NCBI GenBank assembly: GCA_903893215.1
Contig: CAITLJ010000035.1
Span: 70,283 to 134,282, forward strand
Source of the DNA: an uncultured Ferrovum sp.
Lineage (GTDB): Bacteria; Pseudomonadota; Gammaproteobacteria; Burkholderiales; Ferrovaceae
DNA: 64,000 nt
Direction of reading: 5' to 3'
In this document: piece by piece, positions 7,510 to 17,137 of the stretch
Layout of the letters: each line of letters opens with the position of its first letter
How positions within the stretch are numbered: the stretch's first letter is position 1
Notes under the pieces: generated by a model
Database searches by the model: none
Told to the model about the DNA's origin: nothing
The model's input: the letters and a program-made list of their open reading frames with translations, nothing else
Made by a program: the position numbers and the translations under genes

Positions 7510-10215
7510 TCAGGTCAGCGTGCCGTGGCACTGCTTGTATTTTCGCCCCGAGCCGCAGGGGCAGGGATCATTGCGTCCCACTTTCAGCACCTCATTGCCG
7601 TCGGGAACGCCCGTGGCAGCCAACGCCTCGTCATAGCCGGCGTGATGGAACTGCACGTTGGAGACCCCGTCCTCCTGCTCGATCGCCGCGGCCGCTTCCA
7701 CATCAGCGGCGGACGATACCTGCACCTGCAGCAGGATGCGCGTGACCTCGCGCTTGATGGTATCGAGCATCGCCGAGAACAGCTCGAAGGCTTCGCGCTT
7801 GTACTCCTGCTTGGGATTCTTGGCGGCAAAACCGCGCAGGTGAATGCCCTGACGCAAGTGGTCGAGCGAGGCCAGATGCTCACGCCAGCGCGAGTCCAGG
7901 CTGTGCAGCATTACGGCGCGTTCGTAACCATGCAGGGAATTCTGGTCCACGCCTGCAAACTTGCTTTCGTACATCACACGGGCAGCCTGCTGCACACGCG
8001 TGACCACGGTTTCCTCGTCCAGCGCAGCGCCCTGGGCCAGCCAGTCCTGCAGCGGCAGGTCCAGGTTGTACTCCTGCTGCAAGGCCGCACGCAGGCCCGG
8101 CACGTCCCAGCTGTCTTCAGAAGTTTCGGCCGGCACATACGCCCGGAAGGTCTCCAGAAGCACATCGTCACGGATCTGGGTGATGGTCTGCGAGATGTCA
8201 TCCGACTCGAGCAGCTCATTGCGCTGCTGGTAGATCACCTTGCGCTGGTCGTTCGATACGTCGTCGTATTCGAGCAGCTGTTTGCGGATGTCGAAGTTGC
8301 GCGCCTCCACCTTGCGCTGCGCATTCTCGATCGCCCGGGTCACCCACGGGTGCTCGATCGCCTCACCTTCGGCCATGTTGAGACGGTCCATGATCGCGGC
8401 CACACGGTCAGCCGCAAATATCTTGAGCAGCGGGTCTTCCAGCGACAGGTAGAACCGGCTGGAGCCGGCATCGCCCTGACGACCGGCGCGACCACGCAAC
8501 TGGTTGTCGATGCGGCGCGACTCATGGCGTTCCGAACCGATGATATGCAGGCCGCCCTGCGCCAGCACATGCTCATGACGCCCCTGCCAGGCCGCCCGCG
8601 CGCTGGCGATGCGGGCGACGCGCACCTCGTCGGACAGGCTCTCGTCGGCCTCGAGGGCGGCGATTTCGGCTTCCGGATTGCCACCCAGCACAATATCGGT
8701 ACCCCGGCCCGCCATGTTGGTGGCAATCGTGATCACGCCAGGCCGGCCGGCCTCGGCGACGATTTCGGCTTCCCGTGCATGCTGCTTTGCATTGAGCACC
8801 TGATGCTCGAGCCCCTCCTTCTTGAGCAACTCGGACAGGAGCTCGGAATTCTCGATCGAAGTGGTCCCCACCAGCACCGGCTGCCCACGTTCCTTGCAGT
8901 CACGGATATCAGCCACGATGGCGCCATGTTTTTCACGCGCCGACCGGTAGACCTGATCCATCCGGTCCTTGCGCACCATGGAACGATGGGTGGGAATGAT
9001 CACCGTCTCGAGTCCATAGATCGAATTGAATTCGAACGCTTCGGTATCCGCCGTGCCGGTCATGCCGGACAGGCGGGTGTACATGCGGAAATAGTTCTGG
9101 AAGGTCACCGACGCCAGGGTTTGCGATTCACTCTGGATCGTCACGCCTTCCTTGGCCTCCACCGCCTGGTGCAGACCCTCGCTCCAGCGCCGCCCCGTCA
9201 TCATGCGTCCGGTGAACTCATCAACGATCACCACTTCGCCGTTCTGCACCACATAATGCTGGTCGCGGTGATACAGCACGTGCGCGCGCAACGCCGCGTA
9301 CAGGTGATGGATCAGCAGGATGTTGGCAGGATCGTACAGGCTGCCGCCACCGGGCATCAGCCCGCTGTCGGCCATCAGCGCTTCGGCTTTTTCATGGCCG
9401 GCTTCGGACAGCATCACCGTGTGCTGTTTGAGGTCGACAAAAAAATCGCCCTCGCCTTCTTCTTCCTGCTGCGCATGCAGGTTGGGGATCAGCAGGTTGA
9501 CCGCCTTGTAGAGGGCCGCGCTGTCCTCGGCCTGACCGGAGATGATCAGCGGCGTGCGTGCCTCGTCAATCAGGATCGAGTCGACTTCGTCGACGATGGC
9601 AAAATTGAGCCCGCGCTGCACCCGCTCGCTGGCGTGCTGAACCATGTTGTCGCGCAGATAATCAAAACCAAATTCGTTGTTGGTGCCGTAGGTGATGTCA
9701 GCCGCATAGGCCTCGACCTTTTCCTCGCGTGGCATCTGCGACAGGTTCACGCCGACCGTGAGCCCCAGAAAGCGATGGATGCGCCCCATCCACTCGGCGT
9801 CGCGTCGGGCCAGATAATCGTTGACCGTCACCACATGCACGCTCTTGCCGGAAATCGCATTCAGGTAGGACGGCAGGGTGGCCATCAGCGTCTTGCCTTC
9901 ACCGGTACGCATTTCAGCGATCTTGCCCGAATGCAGCACCATGCCACCAATCAGCTGGACGTCGAAGTGGCGCATGCCGAGCACCCGCTTGCCCGCCTCG
10001 CGCATCACCGCAAAGGCCTCCGGCAGCAGGCTGTCGAGGCTCTCCCCGGCGGCATGGCGGGCCTTGAACTCCGCTGTCTTGGCCTGCAGTTCGGCGTCAC
10101 CGAGGGCAGCCATCTGCGGTTCGAGGGCATTGATCCGCACGACTTCCTTGCGGTACTGGCGCAACAGCCGTTCGTTGCGGCTGCCGAAGACTTTCTTTAG
10201 GAGATCCGAGAACAT
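7510..10215 (-). CDS. secA: Preprotein translocase ATPase SecA
   Basis: The 901-residue motor protein drives unfolded secretory proteins through SecYEG at the inner membrane. Walker A is GEGKT (residues 105-109) and the DEAD-like segment is [17 protein letters not shown]. Nucleotide-binding domain 2 contains [13 protein letters not shown] and [11 protein letters not shown]. The C-terminal zinc-binding tail [14 protein letters not shown], which contacts SecB and phospholipid, is intact. It begins an apparent run secA-argJ-ATPase-MutT, with the M23 peptidase gene 107 bases upstream on the same strand. Confidence 0.99.
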   Translation of the reverse strand: MFSDLLKKVFGSRNERLLRQYRKEVVRINALEPQMAALGDAELQAKTAEFKARHAAGESLDSLLPEAFAVMREAGKRVLGMRHFDVQLIGGMVLHSGKIAEMRTGEGKTLMATLPSYLNAISGKSVHVVTVNDYLARRDAEWMGRIHRFLGLTVGVNLSQMPREEKVEAYAADITYGTNNEFGFDYLRDNMVQHASERVQRGLNFAIVDEVDSILIDEARTPLIISGQAEDSAALYKAVNLLIPNLHAQQEEEGEGDFFVDLKQHTVMLSEAGHEKAEALMADSGLMPGGGSLYDPANILLIHHLYAALRAHVLYHRDQHYVVQNGEVVIVDEFTGRMMTGRRWSEGLHQAVEAKEGVTIQSESQTLASVTFQNYFRMYTRLSGMTGTADTEAFEFNSIYGLETVIIPTHRSMVRKDRMDQVYRSAREKHGAIVADIRDCKERGQPVLVGTTSIENSELLSELLKKEGLEHQVLNAKQHAREAEIVAEAGRPGVITIATNMAGRGTDIVLGGNPEAEIAALEADESLSDEVRVARIASARAAWQGRHEHVLAQGGLHIIGSERHESRRIDNQLRGRAGRQGDAGSSRFYLSLEDPLLKIFAADRVAAIMDRLNMAEGEAIEHPWVTRAIENAQRKVEARNFDIRKQLLEYDDVSNDQRKVIYQQRNELLESDDISQTITQIRDDVLLETFRAYVPAETSEDSWDVPGLRAALQQEYNLDLPLQDWLAQGAALDEETVVTRVQQAARVMYESKFAGVDQNSLHGYERAVMLHSLDSRWREHLASLDHLRQGIHLRGFAAKNPKQEYKREAFELFSAMLDTIKREVTRILLQVQVSSAADVEAAAAIEQEDGVSNVQFHHAGYDEALAATGVPDGNEVLKVGRNDPCPCGSGRKYKQCHGTLT

Positions 10216-10322
10216 GGGTGTGCGGAAACCGCGTCAGGCGTAAAGCCTGCGATCATACCAGAAGCCCATGGTGAGACCGGCGCTGGCTGCAATTCCCGCA
10301 GAAACCGGTCGATTGAAGCGGT

Positions 10323-11228
10323 TCAGCTTTCCAGGCCAGTCGCGAGGCGAAGGAATTTTTCCGGGTTGAGGGTCTGCCCGTGGTCACGCACCTCGAAGTG
10401 CAGGTGCGGTCCTGTGGACCGGCCGGTGGTGCCCACCTCGCCAATCACCTGCCCTTTCACGACCATGTCGCCCTCATGCACATCCAGACGGGAGGCGTGG
10501 GCATAACGGGTGGTCAGGCCGTTGCCATGATCGATCTCGATCAGGTTGCCGTATTGGGGCACCATGCGCGCGCTGGTCACCACGCCAGTGGCCGCAGCCA
10601 GAAAGCGGGTCCCGACGGGGGCCGGAAAATCGATACCGGGGTGAAAGCTGGCGGTGCCGTCAAAGGGATCGCTGCGCGCGCCGTAATTGGAGGAATGGGC
10701 GCCGTCCGGGATCGGCGAAATGGTGGGCAGGGTGCGTACCGCCGCACTGGCATCAACCAGCGCCGACTCGAGGTGATTGAGGCGCACCGCACGCTGTTCG
10801 ATCTGCCCTGCCACCAGGGCCAGCTGGGCGCGCAAGGCATCCAGGCTGGGGGCGGCCGAGTGGCGTTCGCCGGAATTCACCGGCGGCACGGCCGGACTGA
10901 CCGGCACGGCCTCGCGCGCCTGCGCACCGCCGCGCGGGCCGAGCATCTGGCTCATGCGCGCACTGAACGCATCCAGCCGCAACAGCTGCGCTTCCATCTC
11001 GCCGAGCTTGCCCGCCATCATGTTGAGGGTGGGACCGACATCGCTCACCGCCGGCATGCCCGCGCGCATCGCCAATCGCGCCGGGTTGTCGCCGACCAGT
11101 GACTGGATGCCCAGCACCAGTCCGAGCAGCCCGGTCAGCATGAAGACCACGAAGGCAAGGAGGTGCGCCCGCCCCAGCGTGAATGAACGCGGTGCCGACT
11201 GGTGATCTGACACTACAATGATGTGCAT
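10323..11228 (-). CDS. M23-family (LytM) metallopeptidase, membrane-anchored
   Basis: A 301-residue envelope protein: short cytoplasmic N-terminus, one transmembrane segment (about residues 24-44, LLAFVVFMLTGLLGLVLG), a central helical region with coiled-coil character (residues 65-150), and a C-terminal M23 domain. The zinc and catalytic motifs are present: HPGIDFPAPVG (H-x3-D), and GPHLHFEVR (H-x-H), with GLTTRYAHAS between. It is therefore likely an active peptidoglycan endopeptidase rather than an EnvC/NlpD-type activator. It lies divergent from the dciA-like gene and upstream of secA, its usual place in betaproteobacteria. Confidence 0.92.
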   Translation of the reverse strand: MHIIVVSDHQSAPRSFTLGRAHLLAFVVFMLTGLLGLVLGIQSLVGDNPARLAMRAGMPAVSDVGPTLNMMAGKLGEMEAQLLRLDAFSARMSQMLGPRGGAQAREAVPVSPAVPPVNSGERHSAAPSLDALRAQLALVAGQIEQRAVRLNHLESALVDASAAVRTLPTISPIPDGAHSSNYGARSDPFDGTASFHPGIDFPAPVGTRFLAAATGVVTSARMVPQYGNLIEIDHGNGLTTRYAHASRLDVHEGDMVVKGQVIGEVGTTGRSTGPHLHFEVRDHGQTLNPEKFLRLATGLES

Positions 11229-11242
11229 ATGCTTAGACCCTG

Positions 11243-11710
11243 GTGGCATTCGGCTTGACTACTCCGCCTACCCTGCGCGCAATGCGCGCGATTCTGGACA
11301 CGCTGCCGGAGGCTACGCGCTGGCAGCAAGAAGCAGGCCAATTACAGGCACTGCAGGCCACGTTGAAGCAGATTTTGCCACCAGCGCTGGCCGAAGCCTG
11401 CCGGACATGGCGCAATGAGGCCGGGGAACTGGTGATTGCCTGCGCAAGCAGCGCGGTCGCCGCGCGCGTTCGCCAGATCACCCCACGAATTGCGCACCAC
11501 TTCAGTGCGGAAGACCACAAGGGTATGGCAATCCGGGTCGAGGTACAAGCCTATGACGGCACCCGGCCGGTCAATACCCCGTCACGCCAGCCACGCCCCA
11601 TACCCCCCGGGGCCGCCGACGCCGTGGAAGCGCTGGCCAACCGGACCACGGCCAGCGGCCTGGCCGAAGCCCTGCACCTTCTGGCGGCGCGACTGCGTGA
11701 ACGACGCTGA
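11243..11710 (+). CDS. DciA-like (DUF721) protein
   Basis: A 155-residue DUF721 protein. The family includes DciA, which loads the replicative helicase DnaB in bacteria lacking DnaC. The N-terminal 100 residues form the DUF721-like alpha/beta module (LPPALAEACRTWRNEAGELVIACASSAVAARVRQ). The C-terminal tail is Pro/Arg-rich and ends in a short helix. The first start in frame is GTG 11243, with a TTG at 11255 as alternative; neither has a strong Shine-Dalgarno. The position between lpxC and an M23 gene near secA supports the assignment. Helicase loading is inferred from the family only. Confidence 0.75.
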   Translation: MAFGLTTPPTLRAMRAILDTLPEATRWQQEAGQLQALQATLKQILPPALAEACRTWRNEAGELVIACASSAVAARVRQITPRIAHHFSAEDHKGMAIRVEVQAYDGTRPVNTPSRQPRPIPPGAADAVEALANRTTASGLAEALHLLAARLRERR

Positions 11711-11712
11711 GC

Positions 11713-11777
11713 CCCCCCCCCTGGCAGGGGCCTTGACCCGTCCCGTCGCAGGCCCGGCGCGCCAACCTGGCGCGCCA
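11713..11777. terminator. GC-rich hairpins between convergent dciA-like and lpxC genes
   Basis: The 77-base gap between the two convergent stops holds a C-tract and CCCCTGCCAGGGG-type inverted repeat (about 11713-11730, read on the minus strand). It also holds two copies of the self-complementary octamer GGCGCGCC (11756-11763 and 11769-11776) separated by AACCT. These can fold as hairpins on either strand. No T-run follows, so an intrinsic bidirectional terminator is plausible but not certain. Confidence 0.4.
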
Positions 11778-11787
11778 GAACCGACGG

Positions 11788-12699
11788 TCAGGCGGGTTGC
11801 ACCGCCAGCGTAAAGGCCCGCGGCAACTTGGCCGGATCGTCGAACGTCACCAACTCCCACGCCTCGGCATCGTCGAGCAGCGCGCGCGCGGCAAGATTAT
11901 TGAGGGCGTGACCACTCTTGCGACCAAAAAAATCGCCGATCAGCGGATATCCCAGCAGGTAGAGGTCGCCCACGGCATCCAGTATCTTGTGCTTGAGGAA
12001 CTCGTCGGCATAACGCAGGCCTTCGGCATTGAGCACGCGGAACTCGTCGAGCACGATCACGTTTTCTAGGCTGCCGCCCAGACCCAGACCCTGTGCACGC
12101 ATTGCCTCGACGTCGCGTGTAAAACCAAAGGTGCGCGCCCGCGCCACTTCCTTTACATAGGACGTTTCAGCAAAATCCACCGTGACCACCGGGTCAATGT
12201 CATTGAACGCAGGATGGTTGAACTGGCCGCTGAAGGTGATGCGCAAGCCATCGAAGGGCTCGAACCGCGCCACCTTGTCATCGTGGCGGACCTCGACGGT
12301 CTTTCGCACCCGCAGGTAGCGCTTGGGCGCGGACTGTTCAGCAATGCCCGCCGACTGGATCAGGAAAATGAACGGGCCGGCACTGCCGTCCATGATCGGC
12401 GGTTCGGGACCGGTCAGGTCGACATACAGGTTGTCGACGCCAAGTCCGGCCAGGGCAGACATCAGATGTTCGATGGTCTGCACCTTGCCACCATTGGCTT
12501 CGATACAGGTAGACAACCGGGTGTCGGTCACGCCATGCGCAACCGCCGGGATCTGCGGATGACCGGGCAGGTCAACCCGCACAAACACGATGCCGGTATT
12601 GGGCTGTGCCGGCCGCAGTGTCATTTCGACTGCCACACCGGTGTGCAGGCCGACACCGCGACTTTTCACCACCGATTTGAGAGTTCTTTGTCTGATCAT
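11788..12699 (-). CDS. lpxC: UDP-3-O-acyl-N-acetylglucosamine deacetylase LpxC
   Basis: LpxC (303 residues) catalyses the first committed step of lipid A synthesis, a zinc-dependent deacetylation in the cytoplasm. The starting segment MIRQRTLKS, the motif GVGLHTG, the zinc-site region [16 protein letters not shown] and the second site [17 protein letters not shown] (H-x3-D) are all present. ATG 12699 is chosen because it begins the conserved N-terminus. It is the last gene of the dcw block, 206 bases after ftsZ, with a strong hairpin between them. Length is normal. Confidence 0.98.
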   Translation of the reverse strand: MIRQRTLKSVVKSRGVGLHTGVAVEMTLRPAQPNTGIVFVRVDLPGHPQIPAVAHGVTDTRLSTCIEANGGKVQTIEHLMSALAGLGVDNLYVDLTGPEPPIMDGSAGPFIFLIQSAGIAEQSAPKRYLRVRKTVEVRHDDKVARFEPFDGLRITFSGQFNHPAFNDIDPVVTVDFAETSYVKEVARARTFGFTRDVEAMRAQGLGLGGSLENVIVLDEFRVLNAEGLRYADEFLKHKILDAVGDLYLLGYPLIGDFFGRKSGHALNNLAARALLDDAEAWELVTFDDPAKLPRAFTLAVQPA

Positions 12700-12782
12700 G
12701 TCACGTGCTGCCCTGAACGGACGCATCTGGCACCGGCGCGGCATGCGCGCGGCAATTACGTGAAGTCTAACATAGCAAAGAC

Positions 12783-12821
12783 TGTGCCCTCCGATACGGG
12801 GCGGCCGCATCGGAGGGCACA
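12783..12821 (-). terminator. Perfect 13-bp hairpin between ftsZ and lpxC
   Basis: TGTGCCCTCCGAT (12783-12795) and ATCGGAGGGCACA (12809-12821) are perfect inverted repeats with a 13-base GC-rich loop. In the transcript leaving ftsZ the stem is followed by a short T-rich stretch (GTCTTTGCT), so it could terminate or attenuate transcription and lower lpxC expression relative to ftsZ. A weaker stem (CGGCCTC/GAGGCCG, about 12829-12854) lies between it and the ftsZ stop. Confidence 0.65.
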
Positions 12822-12904
12822 GGAGCACCGGCCTCCGGGGAAGTGGAGAGGCCGATGTTGCAGCAGGTCGCGCCACCAGGGGCGCGGAGTCGATCAGTGC
12901 GCGA

Positions 12905-14059
12905 TCAGTCGGCCTGCTTACGCAGGAATGCCGGAATGTCGAGTGGATCTACCCCGGAATCCCGCATCGCCGACACACGCTGCTCGCGCCCGCGGCGCAG
13001 GATGGCGGGCATATCGAGATCAGTGGCGTCCGTATCCACTACCAGGTTGTCGGTACCGGTGCGTACCACGCTGAGCGGCTTCGGCTGGGACTTCGAAATC
13101 ACTTGCCCCAGACCAGTGGCGACAATGGTGACGCGCAGCGCATCGCCCATCGACTCGTCAATCACGCTACCGAAGATCACGGTGGCATCCGGGGCGGTGA
13201 AAGCGTTGATTGTGTGCATCACTTCATGCACTTCACGCAGCTTCATGTTGGCGCTGGCGGTGATGTTGACCAGCACGCCACGCGCGCCGGACAGGTTCAC
13301 ATCCTCCAGCAGCGGACTGGCCACTGCCTGCTGCGCAGCCACGTTGGCGCGGTCGATGCCGGAGGCGCGTGCCGAACCCATCATCGCCACCCCCATTTCC
13401 GACATCACGGTACGCACGTCAGCAAAGTCGACGTTGACCAGGCCCGGGCAGTTGATCACTTCGGCAATGCCGGCCACAGCACCATGCAGCACCTCGTTGG
13501 CAGCCTTGTAGGCATCGGTGTAGCTCACATCGTCGCCGAGGACAGCCATCAGCTTGTCGTTCGGGATGATGATCAGCGAATCAACGTTTTGTGCCAGGGC
13601 TTCGATGCCTTCCTGCGCCACGCGCATGCGCTTGCCTTCAAAACTGAATGGCTTGGTGACCACGGCCACCGTCAGGATGCCGAGTTCGCGGGCCACCTCG
13701 GCCACCACCGGCGCAGCGCCAGTCCCCGTGCCGCCACCCATGCCGGCGGTCAGGAACAGCATGTCGGCGCCGGCAATCGACTCCTTGATCTTTTCGCGAT
13801 CTTCCAGTGCCGCCTGGCGACCGATCTCCGGATTGGCACCGGCACCCAGGCCCTTGGTGATCGTGCCCCCCAGTTGCATCACCGTGCGCGAACCGCTGCG
13901 CTTGAGGGCCTGGGCATCGGTATTGGCGACGATGAACTCCACCCCGTCAATCCCCGCGCTCAGCATGTGCTCGACGGCGTTACCGCCGCAACCACCCACT
14001 CCCATCACCTTGATCACTGCGCCGGCGCTTTGACCGTCAATCAGTTCGTACATGCTCAT
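12905..14059 (-). CDS. ftsZ: Cell division protein FtsZ
   Basis: The tubulin-like GTPase (384 residues) forms the Z-ring at mid-cell. The tubulin signature GGGTGTG is at residues 108-114, and the N-terminal GxGGxGGNAV motif at 20-29. The T7-loop region has [11 protein letters not shown]. The C-terminal peptide [11 protein letters not shown], which binds FtsA and ZipA, is intact after a short variable linker that begins near residue 320. It follows ftsA by 71 bases in the same orientation. Confidence 0.99.
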   Translation of the reverse strand: MSMYELIDGQSAGAVIKVMGVGGCGGNAVEHMLSAGIDGVEFIVANTDAQALKRSGSRTVMQLGGTITKGLGAGANPEIGRQAALEDREKIKESIAGADMLFLTAGMGGGTGTGAAPVVAEVARELGILTVAVVTKPFSFEGKRMRVAQEGIEALAQNVDSLIIIPNDKLMAVLGDDVSYTDAYKAANEVLHGAVAGIAEVINCPGLVNVDFADVRTVMSEMGVAMMGSARASGIDRANVAAQQAVASPLLEDVNLSGARGVLVNITASANMKLREVHEVMHTINAFTAPDATVIFGSVIDESMGDALRVTIVATGLGQVISKSQPKPLSVVRTGTDNLVVDTDATDLDMPAILRRGREQRVSAMRDSGVDPLDIPAFLRKQAD

Positions 14060-14130
14060 GACCCTTCCCTCTCTCTCTCGTTGAATTGACGGGCCGCCGC
14101 CGACCCGCCCCTGCCGCCAAAACCGTCTGA

Positions 14131-15372
14131 CTAGAAGCTGCTTCTGAACCAGTTTTTCATGCGTTCCAGCACCTGCTGGAACGATCCCACCTGCAGTCGT
14201 GTCACCTGCGTATGCTGGAGTTGCTGATGTGCCTCGATCAGCAGGCCGATACCGGTGGAATAGCGCGGATTGCGCATCACCTCGGCCAGCGGACCGCGAT
14301 AGGACGGCACGCCCAGGCGCACCGGCATGTGAAAGATTTCCTCGCCCAGTTCCGCCATGCCCTGCATGGCGCTGGTGCCTCCGGTCAGCACGATGCCGGA
14401 CGAAAGCAGTTCCTCGAATCCGCTGCGCCTGAGTTCGGCCTGCACCAGGGCGTAGAGCTCTTCCACGCGCGGCTCGATCACTTCGGCCAGGGTGTGGCGC
14501 GACAACTGGCGGGAACCGCGGTCACCCACCCCGGGTACGTCGATAAACTCATCGGCCGGTGCCAGCTGACGCAGGGCACAACCGTGCGCCACCTTGAGCT
14601 CTTCTGCGTCCTTGGTTGGCGTGCGCAGGGCCATTGCGACATCATTGGTGATCTGGTCACCCGCCACCGGGATCACAGCCGTGTGCTGGATGGCACCGCC
14701 AACAAAGACGGCAAGGTCGGTGGTCCCGCCACCGATGTCGACCAGGCAGACGCCAAGATCCTTTTCATCCTCGGTCAGGACAGCCATGGCCGAGGCCAGT
14801 GGCTGCAACATCAGGTCATGCACTTCGAGGCCACAGCGGCGCACACATTTCATGATGTTCTGTGCAGCCGACACGGCCCCGGTCACGATGTGCACCTTGA
14901 CTTCCAGACGCACGCCGCTCATGCCCAACGGGTCCTTCACATCCTCCTGGCCATCCACGATGTATTGCTGGGTGAGGATGTGCAGTATCTGCTGATCAAG
15001 GGGAATGTTCACGGCACGTGCGGTTTCGAGCACGCGGTGAATATCGGCCTGGCCAACCTCCTTGTCCTTGATCGCCACCATGCCATGGGAATTGAAACTC
15101 TTGATGTGGCTTCCGGCGATGCCGGTGATCACTTCACGGATCTTGCAATCGGCCATCAGCTCGGCCTCTTCCAGCGCACGCTGGATGGCGGACACGGTCG
15201 ACTCGATGTTGACCACCACCCCTTTCTTGAGGCCGCGCGACGCGTGCTGCCCCATGCCGATCACTTCGAATCCCCCGTCCTCCATGGCCTCGGCCACGAT
15301 GGCGATGATTTTCGAAGTCCCGATGTCGAGGGCCACGATGATGTTCTTGTGGTCGCGGGGTTTGTTGCTCAT
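14131..15372 (-). CDS. ftsA: Cell division protein FtsA
   Basis: An actin-like ATPase (413 residues) that tethers FtsZ to the membrane. Phosphate-binding segments VALDIGTSKI and VDIGGGTTDLAVF are present, as is the adenosine motif GIVLTGGTSAMQG. The C-terminal amphipathic helix ends the protein (ERMKNWFRSSF), typical for membrane targeting. The ATG overlaps the ftsQ stop as ATGA, so the two are translationally coupled. Confidence 0.98.
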   Translation of the reverse strand: MSNKPRDHKNIIVALDIGTSKIIAIVAEAMEDGGFEVIGMGQHASRGLKKGVVVNIESTVSAIQRALEEAELMADCKIREVITGIAGSHIKSFNSHGMVAIKDKEVGQADIHRVLETARAVNIPLDQQILHILTQQYIVDGQEDVKDPLGMSGVRLEVKVHIVTGAVSAAQNIMKCVRRCGLEVHDLMLQPLASAMAVLTEDEKDLGVCLVDIGGGTTDLAVFVGGAIQHTAVIPVAGDQITNDVAMALRTPTKDAEELKVAHGCALRQLAPADEFIDVPGVGDRGSRQLSRHTLAEVIEPRVEELYALVQAELRRSGFEELLSSGIVLTGGTSAMQGMAELGEEIFHMPVRLGVPSYRGPLAEVMRNPRYSTGIGLLIEAHQQLQHTQVTRLQVGSFQQVLERMKNWFRSSF

Positions 15373-16205
15373 GAATTCGATTCCTTGGCGCCGCCCGCCA
15401 TCCGCAGCGCAAAGCCATGGGCATAACGGAGGTCGGCAACCGCCCCGGCGGGGGACGCCACGCGCAGCAATTGCGGATAAATGTTGATGAATCGGGTCAG
15501 GCGCTCGTGCACTTCGTCGCGCCCCAGTTCTATTTCCAGACCGTTGTCAGCAATCAGGCGCCAGGCGCCACGATCCGTCAGTTCAAGATCGGTGATCGAT
15601 AGCGGCAGCCCCGCCAGCTGACTGCGGAATGCGTCGAATTCTGCCAGCATTTGCGGCGTGCTGCCCTGCGGCCCCTGAAAAAAGGGCAGCACGCCCGCAT
15701 ATTCTGCGGTGAACCGTTCACCGCGGGTGTTCACCAGCTCTCCTTCGCCCCAACGCGCCACCGGATGTTGCTCTTCGACGCTGATTTCGAGCGTATCCGG
15801 CCAGACCCGGCGTACCGAGACCGTCCGCACCCATGCCACCGATCGCAACTCGCTGCTGACCGCCAGCAAATCGAGCGAAAAGAAGTTACCGTGCAGCGCC
15901 AGTGCGCGTTTGCGCACCAGATCGCGGTCCACCTGCTCAAGCTCCCCCAGCACCTGCACATGCTGGATGGTGAACATCGGCCGGCTGGCCACCCAATGGC
16001 CGGCCATCCGTATCGCAAGGGTCGACAGCAGGCCAAGCAACAGCAGACCCAGCCAGGCCAGCTGCCGCAGCGTCAGCCGACGCGGCAAGGCCGCGCGCTC
16101 GCTGCGACGGGGGCCGCCCATCGAGCGTGACGCACGGGCGCGGGCACGGACGTCCTGCAGGGTCTCGGCACGCGCAGGCGCAGCAGTCTTGCGCAGGAAC
16201 ATCAT
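15369..16205 (-). CDS. ftsQ: Cell division protein FtsQ
   Basis: A 278-residue bitopic divisome protein. A basic N-terminus is followed by a transmembrane segment near residues 49-67 (LAWLGLLLLGLLSTLAIRM). A POTRA domain follows (IQHVQVLGELEQVDRDLVRK) and then the beta domain with the conserved VRRVWPDTLEISVEEQHPVARWG. FtsQ scaffolds FtsB and FtsL in the periplasm. The start overlaps the murB stop (ATGA), where ddl is normally found; two consecutive ATG codons are possible starts. Confidence 0.96.
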   Translation of the reverse strand: MMFLRKTAAPARAETLQDVRARARASRSMGGPRRSERAALPRRLTLRQLAWLGLLLLGLLSTLAIRMAGHWVASRPMFTIQHVQVLGELEQVDRDLVRKRALALHGNFFSLDLLAVSSELRSVAWVRTVSVRRVWPDTLEISVEEQHPVARWGEGELVNTRGERFTAEYAGVLPFFQGPQGSTPQMLAEFDAFRSQLAGLPLSITDLELTDRGAWRLIADNGLEIELGRDEVHERLTRFINIYPQLLRVASPAGAVADLRYAHGFALRMAGGAKESNS

Positions 16206-17137
16206 TGCAGCCCCTCCCCGACAATCCGTACCTCGGGCTCGAGGAGCACACCACTGCGCGCATGCACAGTGCCCTGCACATGCGCAATCAGGGTTTCGAT
16301 GTCCGCTGCGCTTGCATGCCCCAGATTGACAATGAAATTTGCGTGACGGTGGGACACCTGTGCCCCACCCACGACCATGCCCTTCAGGCCAGCGGCTTCA
16401 ATCAGACGGGCGGCATGATCCTCGGGCGGATTGCGGAATACCGACCCGGCATTTGGCTGCTGCAGGGGCTGGGTGGCAATCCGCTGCGAAAGCAGCTCAC
16501 GGATGCGCAGGCCAGCCCGCGCACCGTCACCGCGCACAAAACGCAATCGGGCCGATACAAACCATTCGGCCAACGGAGCCAGGCCGCGCGGGCTGCCGTC
16601 ACGCAGCACCACATGCCGGTAGGACACCTCAAAGTCCGCCGGGGTACGCACACGCAGGCTTCCACCCCGGTCGATGGTGGTCACGTCGACCACGTGGTTC
16701 CAGGTTTCGTCTCCGTAGCAGCCGGCGTTCATGGCAAGCGCGCCACCCAGGGTGCCGGGAATGCCGGCCAGAAACTCGGCACCTTCCAGGTCATGCCGGG
16801 CGGCAAAGCGCGCAATCTTGGGACTGGCCACGCCGGCTTCCACGTCCAGCACGTCATCGCCCGCCGCCTGCAGGCCGGTCAGCGCGCCGTGGGTATGCAC
16901 CACGGTGGCGGCGAGGCCACCGTCGCGCACCAGCAGGTTGCTGCCTAGCCCGGTCACGTAAAGCGCCTCATGCTGCGGCCGACCGGCAAGAAAATCCTGC
17001 AGGCCGGGCAGGTCGACCGGCACGTAATAGCGCCGTGCAGGTCCGCCGGCGCGCCAGCTGCAATGGCGGTTCATGCCCTCGTGCTCGCACAATTGGCCGC
17101 GCGGTGTGCGGGTCGGCTGCTGCGCGACATCAGACAT
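16202..17137 (-). CDS. murB: UDP-N-acetylenolpyruvoylglucosamine reductase MurB
   Basis: A FAD enzyme (311 residues) that reduces UDP-GlcNAc-enolpyruvate to UDP-MurNAc with NADPH. FAD-binding segments include [17 protein letters not shown] and [20 protein letters not shown]. The catalytic Ser/Cys-region motif NAGSVFRNP and the C-terminal catalytic Glu ([11 protein letters not shown]) are present. The start ATG 17137 lies inside the murC end (8-base overlap). The length is that of short type IIa-like MurB proteins, not the 340-residue E. coli form. Confidence 0.96.
   Translation of the reverse strand: MSDVAQQPTRTPRGQLCEHEGMNRHCSWRAGGPARRYYVPVDLPGLQDFLAGRPQHEALYVTGLGSNLLVRDGGLAATVVHTHGALTGLQAAGDDVLDVEAGVASPKIARFAARHDLEGAEFLAGIPGTLGGALAMNAGCYGDETWNHVVDVTTIDRGGSLRVRTPADFEVSYRHVVLRDGSPRGLAPLAEWFVSARLRFVRGDGARAGLRIRELLSQRIATQPLQQPNAGSVFRNPPEDHAARLIEAAGLKGMVVGGAQVSHRHANFIVNLGHASAADIETLIAHVQGTVHARSGVLLEPEVRIVGEGLQ

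Noticed and set aside
7525-10200. 891-codon open frame on the plus strand opposite secA
   Set aside because: It is the complement of the secA frame in high-GC DNA. It is rich in His, Gln and Arg with no domain, while SecA on the other strand is intact.
14212-15426. 404-codon plus-strand frame opposite ftsA
   Set aside because: Shadow of ftsA; no domain and no ribosome site.
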